Source: Flectonema sp. DT1601 (lineage: Eukaryota > Euglenozoa > Diplonemea > Diplonemida > Diplonemidae). Taken from it: a stretch of DNA of 64,000 nucleotides. The translations under genes were made by a program, and so were the position numbers. Positions 21,632 to 34,751 of this stretch are shown here, piece after piece. The DNA is taken from contig OZ025798.1 in assembly GCA_964019425.1 (NCBI GenBank), forward strand, positions 682,001-746,000, given 5' to 3'. Numbering within the stretch: position 1 is the first letter of the stretch; the number at the start of each line of letters is the position of its first letter. Under the pieces are notes generated by a model. The model saw only the letters and a list, made by a program, of their open reading frames with translations, did not search any database and had not been told where the DNA came from.

Positions 21632-22205
21632 TATCACCCCTCTTTGTCCTCTAGCCTCAATTCCTCCGACAATGCCGCAGAGTGAAGCTCTCGACCGCAC
21701 GCCGACCAAGATTTTACGACAAGAGAGTCACGTTATCTCCGTTAAAGAGAATACACCTATTGCGAGACAATGGTCCGAGGGTAGGATTGACTTACTCGAG
21801 AACTACTGTCGAGCAGTAGATGACTCTCTCGAAACAAACGAGAAAGCGGCAGAGCTCTCAGAACAACTTCTGGATGCCCAACTTCGCCTCTCGGAGCTGA
21901 ATCACCAACGGTGTACAACTCACGCAGAGCAGCTTGAGCAATCCATGATGTTAACGGGACTGGCGAGCGATTTAAATGCTCAACTCGCCTTGGCACGGTC
22001 TCAAATTGCGGCCCTGAAGTTCCAATTAGCTTCATGGGCAGAAGGTTTGAGTCCGCCAGACACAGAAGAACATGAGGAAAATGAAACTCCGCCGAGAAAG
22101 TCTGAGCGTTCAACTCTGAAAAAACGAACCCCTCCATCAAGATATCGTTACAATCGAAGGAGATGTTCTGCTGATGACGTTCACGGTGACTCCACCCCCT
22201 TGTAA
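21632..22205 (+). pseudogene. 3' end fragment of retrotransposon ORF2
   Basis: Encodes residues 747-936 of the ORF2 protein (coiled coil and basic tail) with the original stop at 22205. It is the inverted counterpart of 4404-4977 and marks the inner end of IR1. The upstream join at 21631 is directly to satellite A inside its CGACTATGTC motif. Confidence 0.85.
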
Positions 22206-22640
22206 TTCTCTTTTTCCTTACTTTCACATCACTTTGTTTAGTTAGTTTTTTAGCTTATTTATTATTTATTGTTCGTTTTTGTTTGTATTATTTTATCGAT
22301 ATGTTTATGTCCGTCAGATCATAACGTTAATCAGGTTAATTGTTAATTGTTAATTATAAATGGTCTAAACCCCAATCCAAGTTCCCAAGGCTTGGCATAG
22401 ATTTGAGTGACGCCTTACTGGCCTCCTCATCCTCTATGAGTGGTGAGGGGGCCAGCAATGGTTTTTTTTTTTTTTTTTTTTCTCTTATTTCTTTTTTTCT
22501 TTTTCTTTTACTCTAATATGAAATATTTTTGAACAAAATGTGATTATTAATTTAAAAAAAAAAAAAAAAAATAATAATGTAAATGAATAATAAAAAAAAA
22601 AAAAAAAAAAACATGCCTTGGGAATACAATCAAAGCCCCA
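22206..22640. other. Retrotransposon 3' flank and AT-rich spacer (inverted copy)
   Basis: Inverted counterpart of 3970-4403: AATAAATAA-rich 3' flank, the TTGTTAATTGTTAATTA repeat, the CTGGCC...GGCCAG hairpin at about 22420-22461, then long poly-T and poly-A tracts. No gene seen. Confidence 0.6.
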
Positions 22641-23340
22641 ATTAATCGGTCCTTTCTTTTTCCTTCTTGTCAAGTGATCGCTCCACTCGTCGATCACCAA
22701 AACCGATTGTATTTATATCTGTTCTTTTCTCAACGATCGGCTATACCGACCATTTTTTTTTTATAAATAATTGTTTTCTTCTTCTCGACGATCAGATCCA
22801 ATTGATCGACCTTTTTTTTTTTTTTTTTTCCTTTATTCCTTCCATCCCTCCCGCTCCCCTAATTTTAAATAAAAACAAGATCAGCTCAGCTTGATCGTTA
22901 ATCTTTTTTTCTTTTTTTAATTTAAACTGATTGTATTTATATCTGTTTATTTTTCTCGACGATCGGCTATACCGATCAACCTTTAAAATAATTTCTTCTT
23001 CTCGACGATCAGATCCAATTGATCAACCTTTTCTTTTTTTTTCCTCTATTCCTTCCATCCCTCCCGCTCCCCTATTTGTAATAAAAACAAGATCAGCTCA
23101 GCTTGATCGTTAATCTTTTTTTCTTTTTTTAATTTAAACTGATTGTATTTATATCTGTTTATTTTTCTCAACGATCGGCTATACCGATCAACCTTTAAAA
23201 AAATTTCCTCTTCTCGACGATCAGATCCAATTGATCAACCTTTTCTTTTTTTTTTCCTCTATTCCTTCCATCCCTCCCGCTCCCCTATTTGTAATAAAAA
23301 CAAGATCAGCTCAGCTTGATCGTTAAATTTTTTTTTCTTT
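22641..23340 (-). repeat. Satellite B, three inverted units
   Basis: Inverted counterpart of 3270-3965, with three CGATCGGCTATACCGA(T/C) hairpins and near-identical unit sequences. Confidence 0.85.
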
Positions 23341-23965
23341 CTTTTTTGTTGGTCCTAGTCAAGACCTTAAACTGACTAACCGGTCTTAATTTTAAATAAG
23401 TGTTAACCTAGTTTCTCTTTTCCTTTTCAATTTCCTTTTAATACTCTCTATCTGGTCTGTTATGTCATATTTCTCATTTAATTTTATCATCCATTTTACT
23501 TTTCACTGTTTCCCATCTACATTTTATTTTCAAATAGTTACGGTCTGTTAAAAAAAAAAAAAAAGTTTAAATAAGTTAAATTGAACATGTTAACTCAATT
23601 CCTCAATTCTTCCGTCATGGTCATGACATTCTTTTTCGTTTCTCTAATGCACAAGAGATACCATCACTCATGAGATACCAACGCACATACGAGATACCAG
23701 CACTCCAGAGATACCGACACGCTAGAGATACCAAGTCACTTGAGATACCTCCTTGTAAATTAATTCCCGGTATTTCAAATTTGAATTGATAGTGTCAACT
23801 CTGCTTGCTGCTCTTGTTAATGTGTTGTCTCCTGAAAGTGATCTTAACTCCTGTAAAAAGAAAAAAAAAAAGAAATCAAAAAAGAAGAATTTTCAAACGA
23901 AGTTATAACAACCCCTACCACCCATTATGATCAATTCCGCTTGTTTTTTTTTTTTTTTTTTTTTT
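23341..23965 (-). repeat. Inverted GGTATCTC block
   Basis: Inverted counterpart of 2645-3268. Six GAGATACC motifs at about 23655-23743 are uninterrupted, which supplies the empty-site comparison for the insertion at 17256. Confidence 0.8.
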
Positions 23966-25038
23966 AAAACAAAAAAAAAAATAAAAAATTATAAAAGATT
24001 AAACAATGTTATCATTGTATTTTTATCGATCGACTATGTCGATTACTTTCTATTTTCCGTCCTGGTCAAGACGCTAAACTGATTGTTTTTTTTTTTTTTT
24101 CAAAATTAATAAAAAAGAATATAAAAAAAAAAATAAAAAAAAGAATAAACAATGTTATCATTGTTTTTTTATCGTTCGACTTTGTCGACTAATTTCTATT
24201 CTCCGTTTTTTTCTTAAAAAATAAATAAAAAGAATTTAAAAAAAAAAAAAAAAAAAAAAGAATAAACAATGTTATCATTGTTTTTTTATCGATCGACTAT
24301 GTCGATTACTTTCTATTTTCCGTTTTTTTCTTTAAAAATAAATAAAAAGAATAAAAAAAAAAAAAAAAGGAATAAACAATGTTATCATTGTTTTTATTTT
24401 ATCGATCGACTATGTCGATTACTTTCTATTTTCCGTCCTGGTCAAGACGCTAAACTGATTGTTTTTTCTTTAAAAAATAAAAAGAAGGATTTAAAAAAAA
24501 GAAGAAAAAAAAAAAAAAGAATAAACAATGTTATCATTGTTTTTTTATCGATCGACTATGTCGATCACTTTCTATTTTTCGTCCTGGTCAAGACGCTAAA
24601 CTGATTGTTTTTTCTTTAAAAATAATAAAAAGGATTTAAAAAAAAAAAAAAAAAAAAAAAGAATAAACAATGTTATCATTGTTTTTTTATCGATCGACTA
24701 TGTCGATCACTTTCTATTTTCCGTCCTGGTCAAGACGCAAAACTGATTGTTTTTTTTTCAAAATTAATAAAAAAGAATACAAAAAAAAATAAAAAAAAAA
24801 AGAATAAACAATGTTATCATTGTTTTTTTTTTTATCGTTCGACGTTGTTGACTAATTTCTATTTTCCGTTTTTTTTTTTTCTTTTTAAAAAATAAATAAA
24901 AAGATTTAAAAAAAAAAAAAAAAAGAATAAACAATGTTATCATTGTTTTTTTTATCGATCGACTATGTCGATTACTTTCTATTTTCCGTCCTGGTCAAGA
25001 CGCTAAACTGATTGTTTTTTCTTTAAAAAAAAAAAAAG

Positions 25039-25075
<37 letters not shown>

Positions 25076-25849
25076 ATAAACAATGTTATCATTGTTTTTT
25101 TTTTATCGATCGACTATGTCGATCACTTTCTATTTTCCGTCCTGGTCAAGACGCTAAACTGATTGTTTTTTTTTTCAAAATTAATAAAAAAGAATATAAA
25201 AAAAAAAATAAAAAAAAAAGAATAAACAATGTTATCATTGTTTTTTTTTTTATCGTTCGACTTTGTTGACTAATTTCTATTTTCCGTTTTTTTTCTTTTT
25301 AAAATAAAAAGAATTTAAAAAAAAAAAAAAAAAAGAGTAAACAATGTTATCATTGTTTTTTTTATCGATCGACTATGTCGATTACTTTCTATTTTCCGTC
25401 CTGGTCAAGACGCTAAACTGATTGTTTTTTTTTCAAAATTAATAAAAAAGAATATAAAAAAAAACAAAAAAAAAAAGAATAAACAATGTTATCATTGTTT
25501 TTTTTTATCGTTCGACTTTGTCGACTAATTTTTATTTTCCGTTTTTTTTCTTTAAAAATAAATAAAAAGAATTTAAAAAAAAAAAAAAAAAAAGAATAAA
25601 CAATGTTATCATTGTTTTTTTATCGATCGACTATGTCGATCACTTTCTATTTTCCGTCCTGGTCAAGACGCTAAACTGATTGTTTTTTCTTTAAAATAAT
25701 AAAAAGGATTAAAAAAAAAAAAAAAAAAAAAAAAGAATAAACAATGTTATCATTGTTTTTTATCGATCGACTATGTCGATCACTTTCTATTTTCCGTCCT
25801 GGTCAAGACGCTAAACTGATTGTTTTTTCTTTAAAAAATAATTAAAAGG

Positions 25850-25880
<31 letters not shown>

Positions 25881-26272
25881 ATAAACAATGTTATCATTGT
25901 TTTTTTATCGATCGACTATGTCGATCACTTTCAATTTTCCGTCCTGGTCAGGACGCTAAACTGATTGTTTTTTCTTTAAAAATAAATAAAAAGAATAAAA
26001 AAAAAGAAAAAAAAAAGGAATAAACAATGTTATCATTGTTTTTTTTTTATCGATCGACTATGTCGATTACTTTCTATTTTCCGTCCTGGTCAGGACGCTA
26101 AACTGATTGTTTTTTCTTTAAAAATAAATAAAAAGAATAAAAAAAAAAGAAAAAAAAAAGGAATAAACAATGTTATCATTGTTTTTTATCGATCGACTAT
26201 GTCGATCACTTTCTATTTTCCGTCCTGGTCAAGACGCTAAACTGATTGTTTTTTCTTTAAAATAATTAAAAG

Positions 26273-26305
<33 letters not shown>

Positions 26306-26558
26306 ATAAACAATGTTATCATTGTCTTTTTTCTATCGATCGACTATGTGGATCACTTTCAATTTTCCGTCCTGGTCAGGACGCTAAACTGATTGTTTTT
26401 TCTTTAAAAATAAATAAAAAGAATAAAAAAAAAAAAAAAAAAAAGGAATAAACAATGTTATCATTGTTTTTTTTCTATCGATCGACTATGTCGATTAATT
26501 TCTATTTTCCGTCCTGATCGAGACGCTAAACTGATTGTTTCCTTTTTTTAAATAATAA

Positions 26559-26593
<35 letters not shown>
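23966..26593 (-). repeat. Satellite A array 6 (inverted)
   Basis: Inverted counterpart of array 1, about 19 monomers, ending in a poly-A run before the AGCATCTCCCTGCTATCC link. Confidence 0.9.
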
Positions 26594-26596
<3 letters not shown>

Positions 26597-26995
26597 ATCT
26601 CCCTGCTATCCTCATATCCCCACAATAATATTATACCTTTTCATTTTCTCTTTCCTTTTCTGGTCTTTTTTTTTTCTTTTTTTCCTTTTTCATACAACGT
26701 TTTTTATTTATATTTTATTTTTTTTTTTTTTTTTCATGTTTGATTATTTCCTCTTCATATTTTTTTTCTATTCTTTCTTTTTTTTTTTTTTTTTTTTTTT
26801 CTCTACCTCTCTCTTAATTCTGTTCGTTTCTTTGAAACGAAAATTCATTTGAATATTATTCCTTGGTCAGCAACCATCATTGTCGCCCTTTGGGCCTGTT
26901 AAAAAAAAAAAAAAAATAAAAAGAAAGTTTACGTCGGGAATAGGGCAGGAGCCAAAAGCTCCCAGTCCGTTACTTCCCACTTATCGAAATTCTGT
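26594..26995 (-). repeat. Link piece plus ORF1/ORF2 junction fragment
   Basis: Reverse complement of 10235-10620, ending with the last ORF1 codons (GGAGCCAAAAGCTCCCAG on the plus strand) and GAAATTC, where it joins satellite A. A slightly diverged duplicate lies at 28224-28615. Confidence 0.8.
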
Positions 26996-27616
26996 CGATC
27001 ACTTTCTATTTTCCGTCCTGGTCAAGACGCTAAACTGATTGTTTTTTTTTCAAAATTAATAAAAAAGAATATAAAAAAAAATAAAAAAAAATAAAAAAAA
27101 AAGAATAAACAATGTTATCATTGTTTTTTTTTTTTTATTGTTCGACTTTGTTGACTAATTTCTATTTTCCGTTTTTTTTTTTTCTTTTTAAAAAATAAAT
27201 AAAAAGAATTTAAAAAAAAAAAAAAAAAAAAGAATAAACAATGTTATCATTGTTTTTTTTTTCATCGATCGACTATGTCGATTACTTTCTATTTTCCGTC
27301 CTGGTCAAGACGCTAAACTGATTGTTTTTTTTCAAAATTAATAAAAAAGAATATAAAAAAAAAACAAAAACAAAAAGAATAAACAATGCTATCATTTTTT
27401 TTTTTTTTTATCGTTCGACTTTGTCGACTAATTTTTATTTTCCGTTTTTTTTTCTTTAAAAATAAATAAAAAGAAATTAAAAAAAAAAAAAAAAAAAAAA
27501 AGAATAAACAATGTTATCATTGTTTTTTTAGCGATCGACTATGTCGATCACTTTCTATTTTCCGTCCTGGTCAAGACGCTAAACTGATTGTTTTTTCTTT
27601 AAAATAATAAAAAGGA

Positions 27617-27648
<32 letters not shown>

Positions 27649-27758
27649 TAAACAATGTTATCATTGTTTTTTATCGATCGACTATGTCGATCACTTTCTA
27701 TTTTCCGTCCTGGTCAAGACGCTAAACTGATTGTTTTTTCTTTAAAAAATAATTAAAA

Positions 27759-27796
<38 letters not shown>

Positions 27797-28056
27797 TTAA
27801 TCAATGTTATCATCGTTTTTTTTATCGATCGACTATGTCGATCACTTTCAATTTTCCGTCCTGGTCAGGACGCTAAACTGATTGTTTTTTCTTTAAAAAT
27901 AAATGAAAAGAACAAAAAAAAAAAAAAAAAAAAAAAAAAGGAATAAACAATGTTATCATTGTTTTTTTTTATCGATCGACTATGTCGATTACTTTCTATT
28001 TTCCGTCCTGGTCAAGACGCTAAACTGATTGTTTTTTCTTTAAAATAATTAAAAGG

Positions 28057-28090
<34 letters not shown>

Positions 28091-28196
28091 TAAACAATGT
28101 TATCATTGTTTTTTTTCTATCGATCGACTATGTCGATTAATTTCTATTTTCCGTCCTGATCGAGACGCTAAACTGATTGTTTCCTTTTTTTAAATA

Positions 28197-28223
<27 letters not shown>
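26996..28223 (-). repeat. Satellite A array 7 (empty-site copy)
   Basis: Copy of the satellite stretch that carries the TIR element at 19918, without that element. It shares the rare AATGCTATCATT and TTTAGCGATCGAC variants in the same order. The pre-insertion sequence CTTTTTAAAAAATAAAT is at about 27184-27200. Confidence 0.85.
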
Positions 28224-28231
<8 letters not shown>

Positions 28232-28615
28232 ATCTCCCTGCTATCCTCATATCCCCACAATAATATTATACCTTTTCATTTTCTCTTTCCTTTTCTAGTC
28301 TTTTTTTTTCTTTTTTTCCTTTTTCATACAACGTTTTTTATTTATATATTTTTTTTTTTTTTTTTTCATGTTTGATTATTTCCTCTTCATATTTTTTTTT
28401 TTTCTATTCTTTCTTTTTTTTTTTTTTTTTTCTCTGCCTCTCTCTCAATTCTGTTCGTTTCTTTGAAACGAAAATTCATTTGAATATTATTCCTTGGTCA
28501 GCAACCATCATTGTCGCCCTTTGGGCCTGTTAAAAAAAAAAATAAAAATAAAAAGAAAGTTTACATCGGGAATAGGGCAGGAGCCAAAAGCTCCCAGTCC
28601 GTTACTTCCCACTTT
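28224..28615 (-). repeat. Second link piece plus ORF1/ORF2 junction fragment
   Basis: Diverged duplicate of 26594-26995 (TTTACATCGGG for TTTACGTCGGG, CTCTGCCTC for CTCTACCTC). It is followed directly by family C at CGAAACTCAAGTATTTG. Confidence 0.75.
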
Positions 28616-31547
28616 ATCGAAACTCAAGTATTTGTCACTTAGAATTTTTTTATTTTTTTATTTTCAGCTTAATTAGCTACAAATTGTTTCTACTAAGTGT
28701 TTCTCACTTAGATTTTTTTTTTGCTTTTCAGCTCCTTAAAAGCTGCTAAGTGTTTCTGCTAAGTGTTTCTCACTTAAAATTTTATTTTTATGTTTGTTTT
28801 CTATCCCTTCTCCTATCCCTTTTGTTCAAAATAAGCGGGAGGAAATTCTCTCATTCACGCTAAGATGCACTGTGAACTTTGATTTTTTGATCTGAGTGTG
28901 AGGGAATGACCTGTTAGTGCATTGGGCATAGGCTGGGCTGCAGTTTAGATGTCTTAGGTGTTAATAGGGGGTTCCTCTTAGCATTTTTCTTTGTTCCCAC
29001 CTTATGATTTTCTTGAAGAAAAAAAATAGAAGTCATAATGGTGCTTCCCTCTGGAAGGGTTGTAAGCCATGGTGTCCAACTAGATTAAAGGACAAGTCTG
29101 GGATAATCCCTGCCAGAGGGGCGAGTATTCTACCATGGTTGAAATACTCTGGCAACTGATCTTCAATTTTATGTTGTTTGTTAGCTGCTGGTGTATCTTG
29201 ATTATGTGTTGATACTTGCATTTTTTTATTTGTAATCTTCTATTACAAACTCATCCTCTTTCTGTTCTGGTCTGTTACTTCATTTGTCTTGTATAACTTC
29301 AGTTATATCCATTTTACTTTTTATTGTTTCCCATCTACTTTTTATTTTCTATTAGTTCTGGTCAGAAACTCCTGGGCAGCAAGAAGGAAAGTAGTTGAGT
29401 ACTTCTGGGTGTTTGGCATCACCCCCCATAGTGAGCAAGTACAACAGGTAGCATTGGTAGTCTGTTGATCCTGAGTGATCCCAGCTACAGTTTTGTTTTT
29501 CTTTCTTTTTTTTAGAAGAAGATCAGGACATCCAAGCACTGCTGGATAGTTGCTGAATGCAGGGCCTGCCTGTGGCATTATAATAACAGGCTAAGTCATT
29601 TGTAGTTCATAGTTTACCTTTGATTTTATAACTTCACATAGGTACTATGAACGATGAGAGATCCAGTGGGATCACTCAGGGTCTAGTAGAGACCACCAAT
29701 GTTGTGCGTTGATAGGCAAGGTGACCAACCTTGACATTCTTTCTTTTCTCTCCTGTTGTGACAAACACAAAATACACACACAGCTTACAGTGTGTTCTTT
29801 GTGTATGTTTTCTTCAGGTGTGAGTAGTTTTTTTGTTCTTGCTCTTCAGGGAGGGCCTTAGCCAAAAGCTAACAGTCCAAATCTCACCTGGAAATTCAAC
29901 TCAGTCCTTGTCAGTTTTGGCATCAAACTTGTAATGGTTTAATCATTACAGGTTATTTACTGAAATATTTGTTCTAAAAGTTGCTAAGTATTTGTCACTT
30001 AGAATTTTTTTATTTTTTTATTTTCAGCTTAATTAGCTACAAATTGTTTCTACTACCATAGTGAGCAAGTACAACAGGTAGCATTGGTAGTCTGTTGATC
30101 CTGAGTGATCCCAGCTACAGTTTTGTTTTTCTTTCTTTTTTTTAGAAGAAGATCAGGACATCCAAGCACTGCTGGATAGTTGCTGAATGCAGGGCCTGCC
30201 TGTGGCATTATAATAACAGGCTAAGTCATTTGTAGTTCATAGTTTACCTTTGATTTTATAACTTCACATAGGTACTATGAACGATGAGAGATCCAGTGGG
30301 ATCACTCAGGGTCTAGTAGAGACCACCAATGTTGTGCGTTGATAGGCAAGGTGACCAACCTTGACATTCTTTCTTTTCTCTCCTGTTGTGACAAACACAA
30401 AATACACACACAGCTTACAGTGTGTTCTTTGTGTATGTTTTCTTCAAGCGTGAGTAGTTTTTTTGTTCTTGCTCTTCAGGGAGGGCCTTAGCCAAAAGCT
30501 AACAGTCCAAATCTCACCTGGAAATTCAACTCAGTCCTTGTCAGTTTTGGCATCAAACTTGTAATGGTTTAATCATTACAGGTTATTTACTGAAATATTT
30601 GTTCTAAAAGTTGCTAAGTATTTGTCACTTAGAATTTTTTTATTTTTTTACTTTCAGCTTAATTAGCTACAAATTGTTTCTACTAAGTGTTTCTCACTTA
30701 GATTTTTTTTTTGCTTTTCAGCTCCTTAAAAGCTGCTAAGTGTTTCTGCTAAGTGTTTCTCACTTAAAATTTTATTTTTATGTTCGTTTTCTATCCCTTC
30801 TCCTATCCCTTTTGTTCAAAATAAGCGGGAGGAAATTCTCTCATTCACGCTAAGATGCACTCTGAACTTTGATTTTTTGATCTGAGTGTGAGGGAATGAC
30901 CTGTTAGTGCATTGGGCATAGGCTGGGCTGCAGTTTAGATGTCTTAGGTGTTAATAGGGGGTACCTCTTAGCATTTTTCTTTGTTCCCACCTTATGATTT
31001 TCTTGAAGAAAAAAAATAGAAGTCATAATGGTGCTTCCCTCTGGAAGGGTTGTAAGCCATGGTGTCCAACTAGATTAAAGGACAAGTCTGGGATAATCCC
31101 TGCCAGAGGGGCGAGTATTCTACCATGGTTGAAATACTCTGGCAACTGATCTTCAATTTTATGTTGTTTGTTAGCTGCTGGTGTATCTTGATTATGTGTT
31201 GATACTTGCATTTTTTTATTTGTAATCTTCTATTACAATCCTCTTTCTGTTCTGGTCTGTTACTTCATTTGTCTTGTATAACTTCAGTTATATCCATTTT
31301 ACTTTTTATTGTTTCCCATCTACTTTTTATTTTCTATTAGTTCTGGTCAGAAACTCCTGGGCAGCAAGAAGGAAAGTAGTTGAGTACTTCTGGGTGTTTG
31401 GCATCACCCCCCATAGTGAGCAAGTACAACAGGTAGCATTGGTAGTCTGTTGATCCTGAGTGATCCCAGCTACAGTTTTGTTTTTCTTTCTTTTTTTTAG
31501 AAGAAGATCAGGACATCCAAGCACTGCTGGATAGTTGCTGAATGCAA
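28616..31547 (-). repeat. Family C repeats, two and a part units
   Basis: Two copies about 1990 bp apart (28640-29560 and 30630-31550), plus a partial copy at 30056-30640 that repeats 29428-30010. Units contain hairpins of the CTAAGTG-AGAAA-CACTTAG type, a piece resembling the 3060-3180 block (GTTTCCCATCTAC), and two recurring short open frames of about 62 and 78 codons whose ends vary between copies. No known protein family recognised. Confidence 0.75.
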
Positions 31548-31717
31548 TGGATATGAGGATAGCAGGGAGATGATCTTTTTTTTTTTTTTTTTTTTTTTTT
31601 TTATTTATTATTTAAAAAAAGGAAACAATCAGTTTAGCGTCTCGATCGGGACGGAAAATAGAAATTAATCGACATAGTCGATCGATAGAAAAAAAAACAA
31701 TGATAACATTGTTTATT

Positions 31718-31751
<34 letters not shown>

Positions 31752-34745
31752 CTTTTAATTATTTTAAAGAAAAAACAATCAGTTTAGCGTCTTGACCAGG
31801 ACGGAAAATAGAAAGTGATCGACATAGTCGATCGATAAAAAAACAATGATAACATTGTTTATTCATTTTTTTTATTTTTTTTAAATTCTTATTATTTATT
31901 TTTTAAAGAAAAAAAAACGGAAAATAAAAATTAGTCGACAAAGTCGAACGATAAAAAAAAAACAATGATAACATTGTTTATTCTTTTTTTTTTTTGTTTT
32001 TTTTTTTATATTCTTTTTTATTAATTTTGAAAAAAAAAAACAATCAGTTTAGCGTCTTGACCAGGACGGAAAATAGAAAGTAATCGACATAGTCGATCGA
32101 TAAAAAAACAATGATAACATTGTTTAATCTTTTTTTTTAAATTCTTTTTATTTATTTTTTAAAGAAAAAAAACGGAAAATAGAAATTAGTCGACAAAGTC
32201 GAACGATAAAAAAACAATGATAACATTGTTTATTCTTTTTTTTTATTTTTTTTATATTTTTTTTTAATTAATTTTGAAAAAAAAACAATCAGTTTAGCGT
32301 CTTGACCAGGACGGAAAATAGAAAGCGATCGACATAGTCGATCGATAAGAAAACAATGATAACATTTTTTATTCTTTTTTTTTATTTTAAATTCTTTTTA
32401 TTTATTTTTTAAAGAAAAAAAACGGAAAATAGAAATTAGTCGACAAAGTCGAACGATAAAAAAAAACAATGATAACATTGTTTATTCTTTTTTTTGTATT
32501 TTTTTTATATTCTTTTTTATTAATTTTGAAAAAAAAAAAAAAACAATCAGTTTAGCGTCTTGACCAGGATGGAAAATAGAAAGTGATCGACATAGTCGAT
32601 CGATAAAAAAACAATGATAACATTGTTTATTTTTTTTTTTTTTTAAATTCTTTTTATTTATTTTTTAAAGAAAAAAAAAAACGGAAAATAGAAATTAGTC
32701 GACAAAGTCGAACGATAAAAAAAAAAAACAATGATAACATTGTTTATTCTTTTTTTTTTTAATTTTTTATATTCTTTTTTATTAATTTTGAAAAAAAAAC
32801 AATCAGTTTAGCGTCTTGACCAGGACGGAAAATAGAAAGTGATCGACATAGTCGATCGATAAAAAAACAATGATAACATTGTTTATTCTTTTTTTTTATT
32901 TTAAATTCTTTTTATTTATTTTTTAAAGAAAAAAAAACGGAAAATAGAAATTAGTCGACAAAGTCGAACGATAAAAAAAACAATGATAACATTGTTTATT
33001 CTTTTTTTTATTTTTTTTTTTATATTCTTTTTTATTAATTTTGAAAAAAAAAAAAAAAAAACAATCAGTTTAGCGTCTTGACCAGGACGGAAAATAGAAA
33101 GTAATCGACATAGTCGATCGATAAAAAAACAATGATAACATTGTTTATTCTTTTTTTTTTTTAAATTCTTTTTATTTATTTTTTAAAGGAAAAAAAAAAC
33201 GGAAAATAGAAATTAGTCGACAAAGTCGAACGATAAAAAAACAATGATAACATTGTTTATTCTTTTTTTTTTTTTTTTATTTCTTTTTATTTATTAAAAA
33301 AAAAAAAACAATCAGTTTAGCGTCTTGACCAGGACGGAAAATAGAAAGTGATCGACATAGTCGATCGATAAAAAAACAATGATAACATTGTTTATTCTTT
33401 TTTTTTATTTTAAATTCTTTTTATTTATTTTTTAAAGAAAAAAAAACGGAAAATAGAAATTAGTCGACAAAGTCGAACGATAAAAAAAAACAATGATAAC
33501 ATTGTTTATTCTTTTTTTTATTTTTTTTTTTATTCTTTTTTATTAACTTTGAAAAAAAAAAAACAATCAGTTTAGCGTCTTGACCAGGACGGAAAATAGA
33601 AAGTAATCGACATAGTCGATCGATAAAAAAAAAACAATGATAACATTGTTTATTCTTTTTTTTTATTTTAAATTCTTTTTATTTATTTTTTAAAGAAAAA
33701 AAAACGGAAAATAGAAATTAGTCGACAAAGTCGAACGATAAAAAAAAAACAATGATAACATTGTTTATTCTTTTTTTTTTTTTTTTATTTCTTTTTATTT
33801 ATTAAAAAAAAAAAACAATCAGTTTAGCGTCTTGACCAGGACGGAAAATAGAAAGTGATCGACATAGTCGATCGATAAAAAAAAAACAATGATAACATTG
33901 TTTATTCTTTTTTTTTATTTTAAATTCTTTTTATTTATTTTTTAAAGAAAAAAAACGGAAAATAGAAATTAGTCGACAAAGTCGAACGATAAAAAAAAAA
34001 CAATGATAACATTGTTTATTCTTTTTTTTATTTTTTTTTTTATTCTTTTCTATTAATTTTGAAAAAAAAGAAAAACAATCAGTTTAGCGTCTTGACCAGG
34101 ACGGAAAATAGAAAGTAATCGACATAGTCGATCGATAAAAAAAAAACAATGATAACATTGTTTATTCTTTTTTTTTATTTTAAATTCTTTTTATTTATTT
34201 TTTAAAGAAAAAAAACGGAAGTTTAGCGTCTCGATCAGGACGGAAAATAGAAATTAATCGACACAGTTGATCGATAGAAAAAAAAAAAAACAATGATAAC
34301 ATTGTTTATTCATTTTTTTTTTTTTTTTTTTTTTTAAATCTTTTTAATTATTTTAAAGAAAAAACAATCAGTTTAGCGTCTTGACCAGGACGGAAAATAG
34401 TAAGTAATCGACATAGTCGATCGATAAAAAAAAAACAATGATAACATTGTTTATTCCTTTTTTTTTTTTTAATATTTTTTTTATTTATTTTTAAAGAAAA
34501 AACAATCAGTTTAGCGTCCTGACCAGGACGGAAAATAGAAAGTAATCGACATAGTCGATCGATAAAAAAAACAATGATAACATTGTTTATTTTATTTTTT
34601 TTTTTTATTTTAATTCTTTTTATTTATTTTTAAAAAGAAAAAAAATGGAAAATAGAAATTAGTCAACAAAGTCGAACGATAAAAAAAAACAATGATAACA
34701 TTGTTTATTCTTTTTTTTTTTATTTTTTTTATATTCTTTTTTATT
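31548..34745 (+). repeat. Satellite A array 8
   Basis: Begins with a link remnant (GGATATGAGGATAGCAGGG) and then about 24 monomers. A and B types alternate almost perfectly from 31780 to about 34200, with an irregular join at 34218 where a B monomer runs into GTTTAGCGTCTCGATCAGG. It ends at the second TIR element. Confidence 0.9.
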
Positions 34746-34751
34746 AATTTT

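Larger units (their letters stand above)
21632..26613 (-). repeat. Right arm of large inverted repeat (IR1)
   Basis: Reverse complement of 1-4977 (see that entry). Beyond 26613 the match continues to 26995 against 10235-10606. Because 10607 corresponds to 1, the same order of link piece then satellite is confirmed at two places. Confidence 0.9.

Noticed and set aside
29033-29578. Short minus-strand frames of 62 and 78 codons recurring in family C (also 31023, 31327, 41315, 42401, 43001, 43463)
   Set aside because: They recur only because the DNA repeat recurs; their ends vary between copies, and no conserved domain or good start context is visible.
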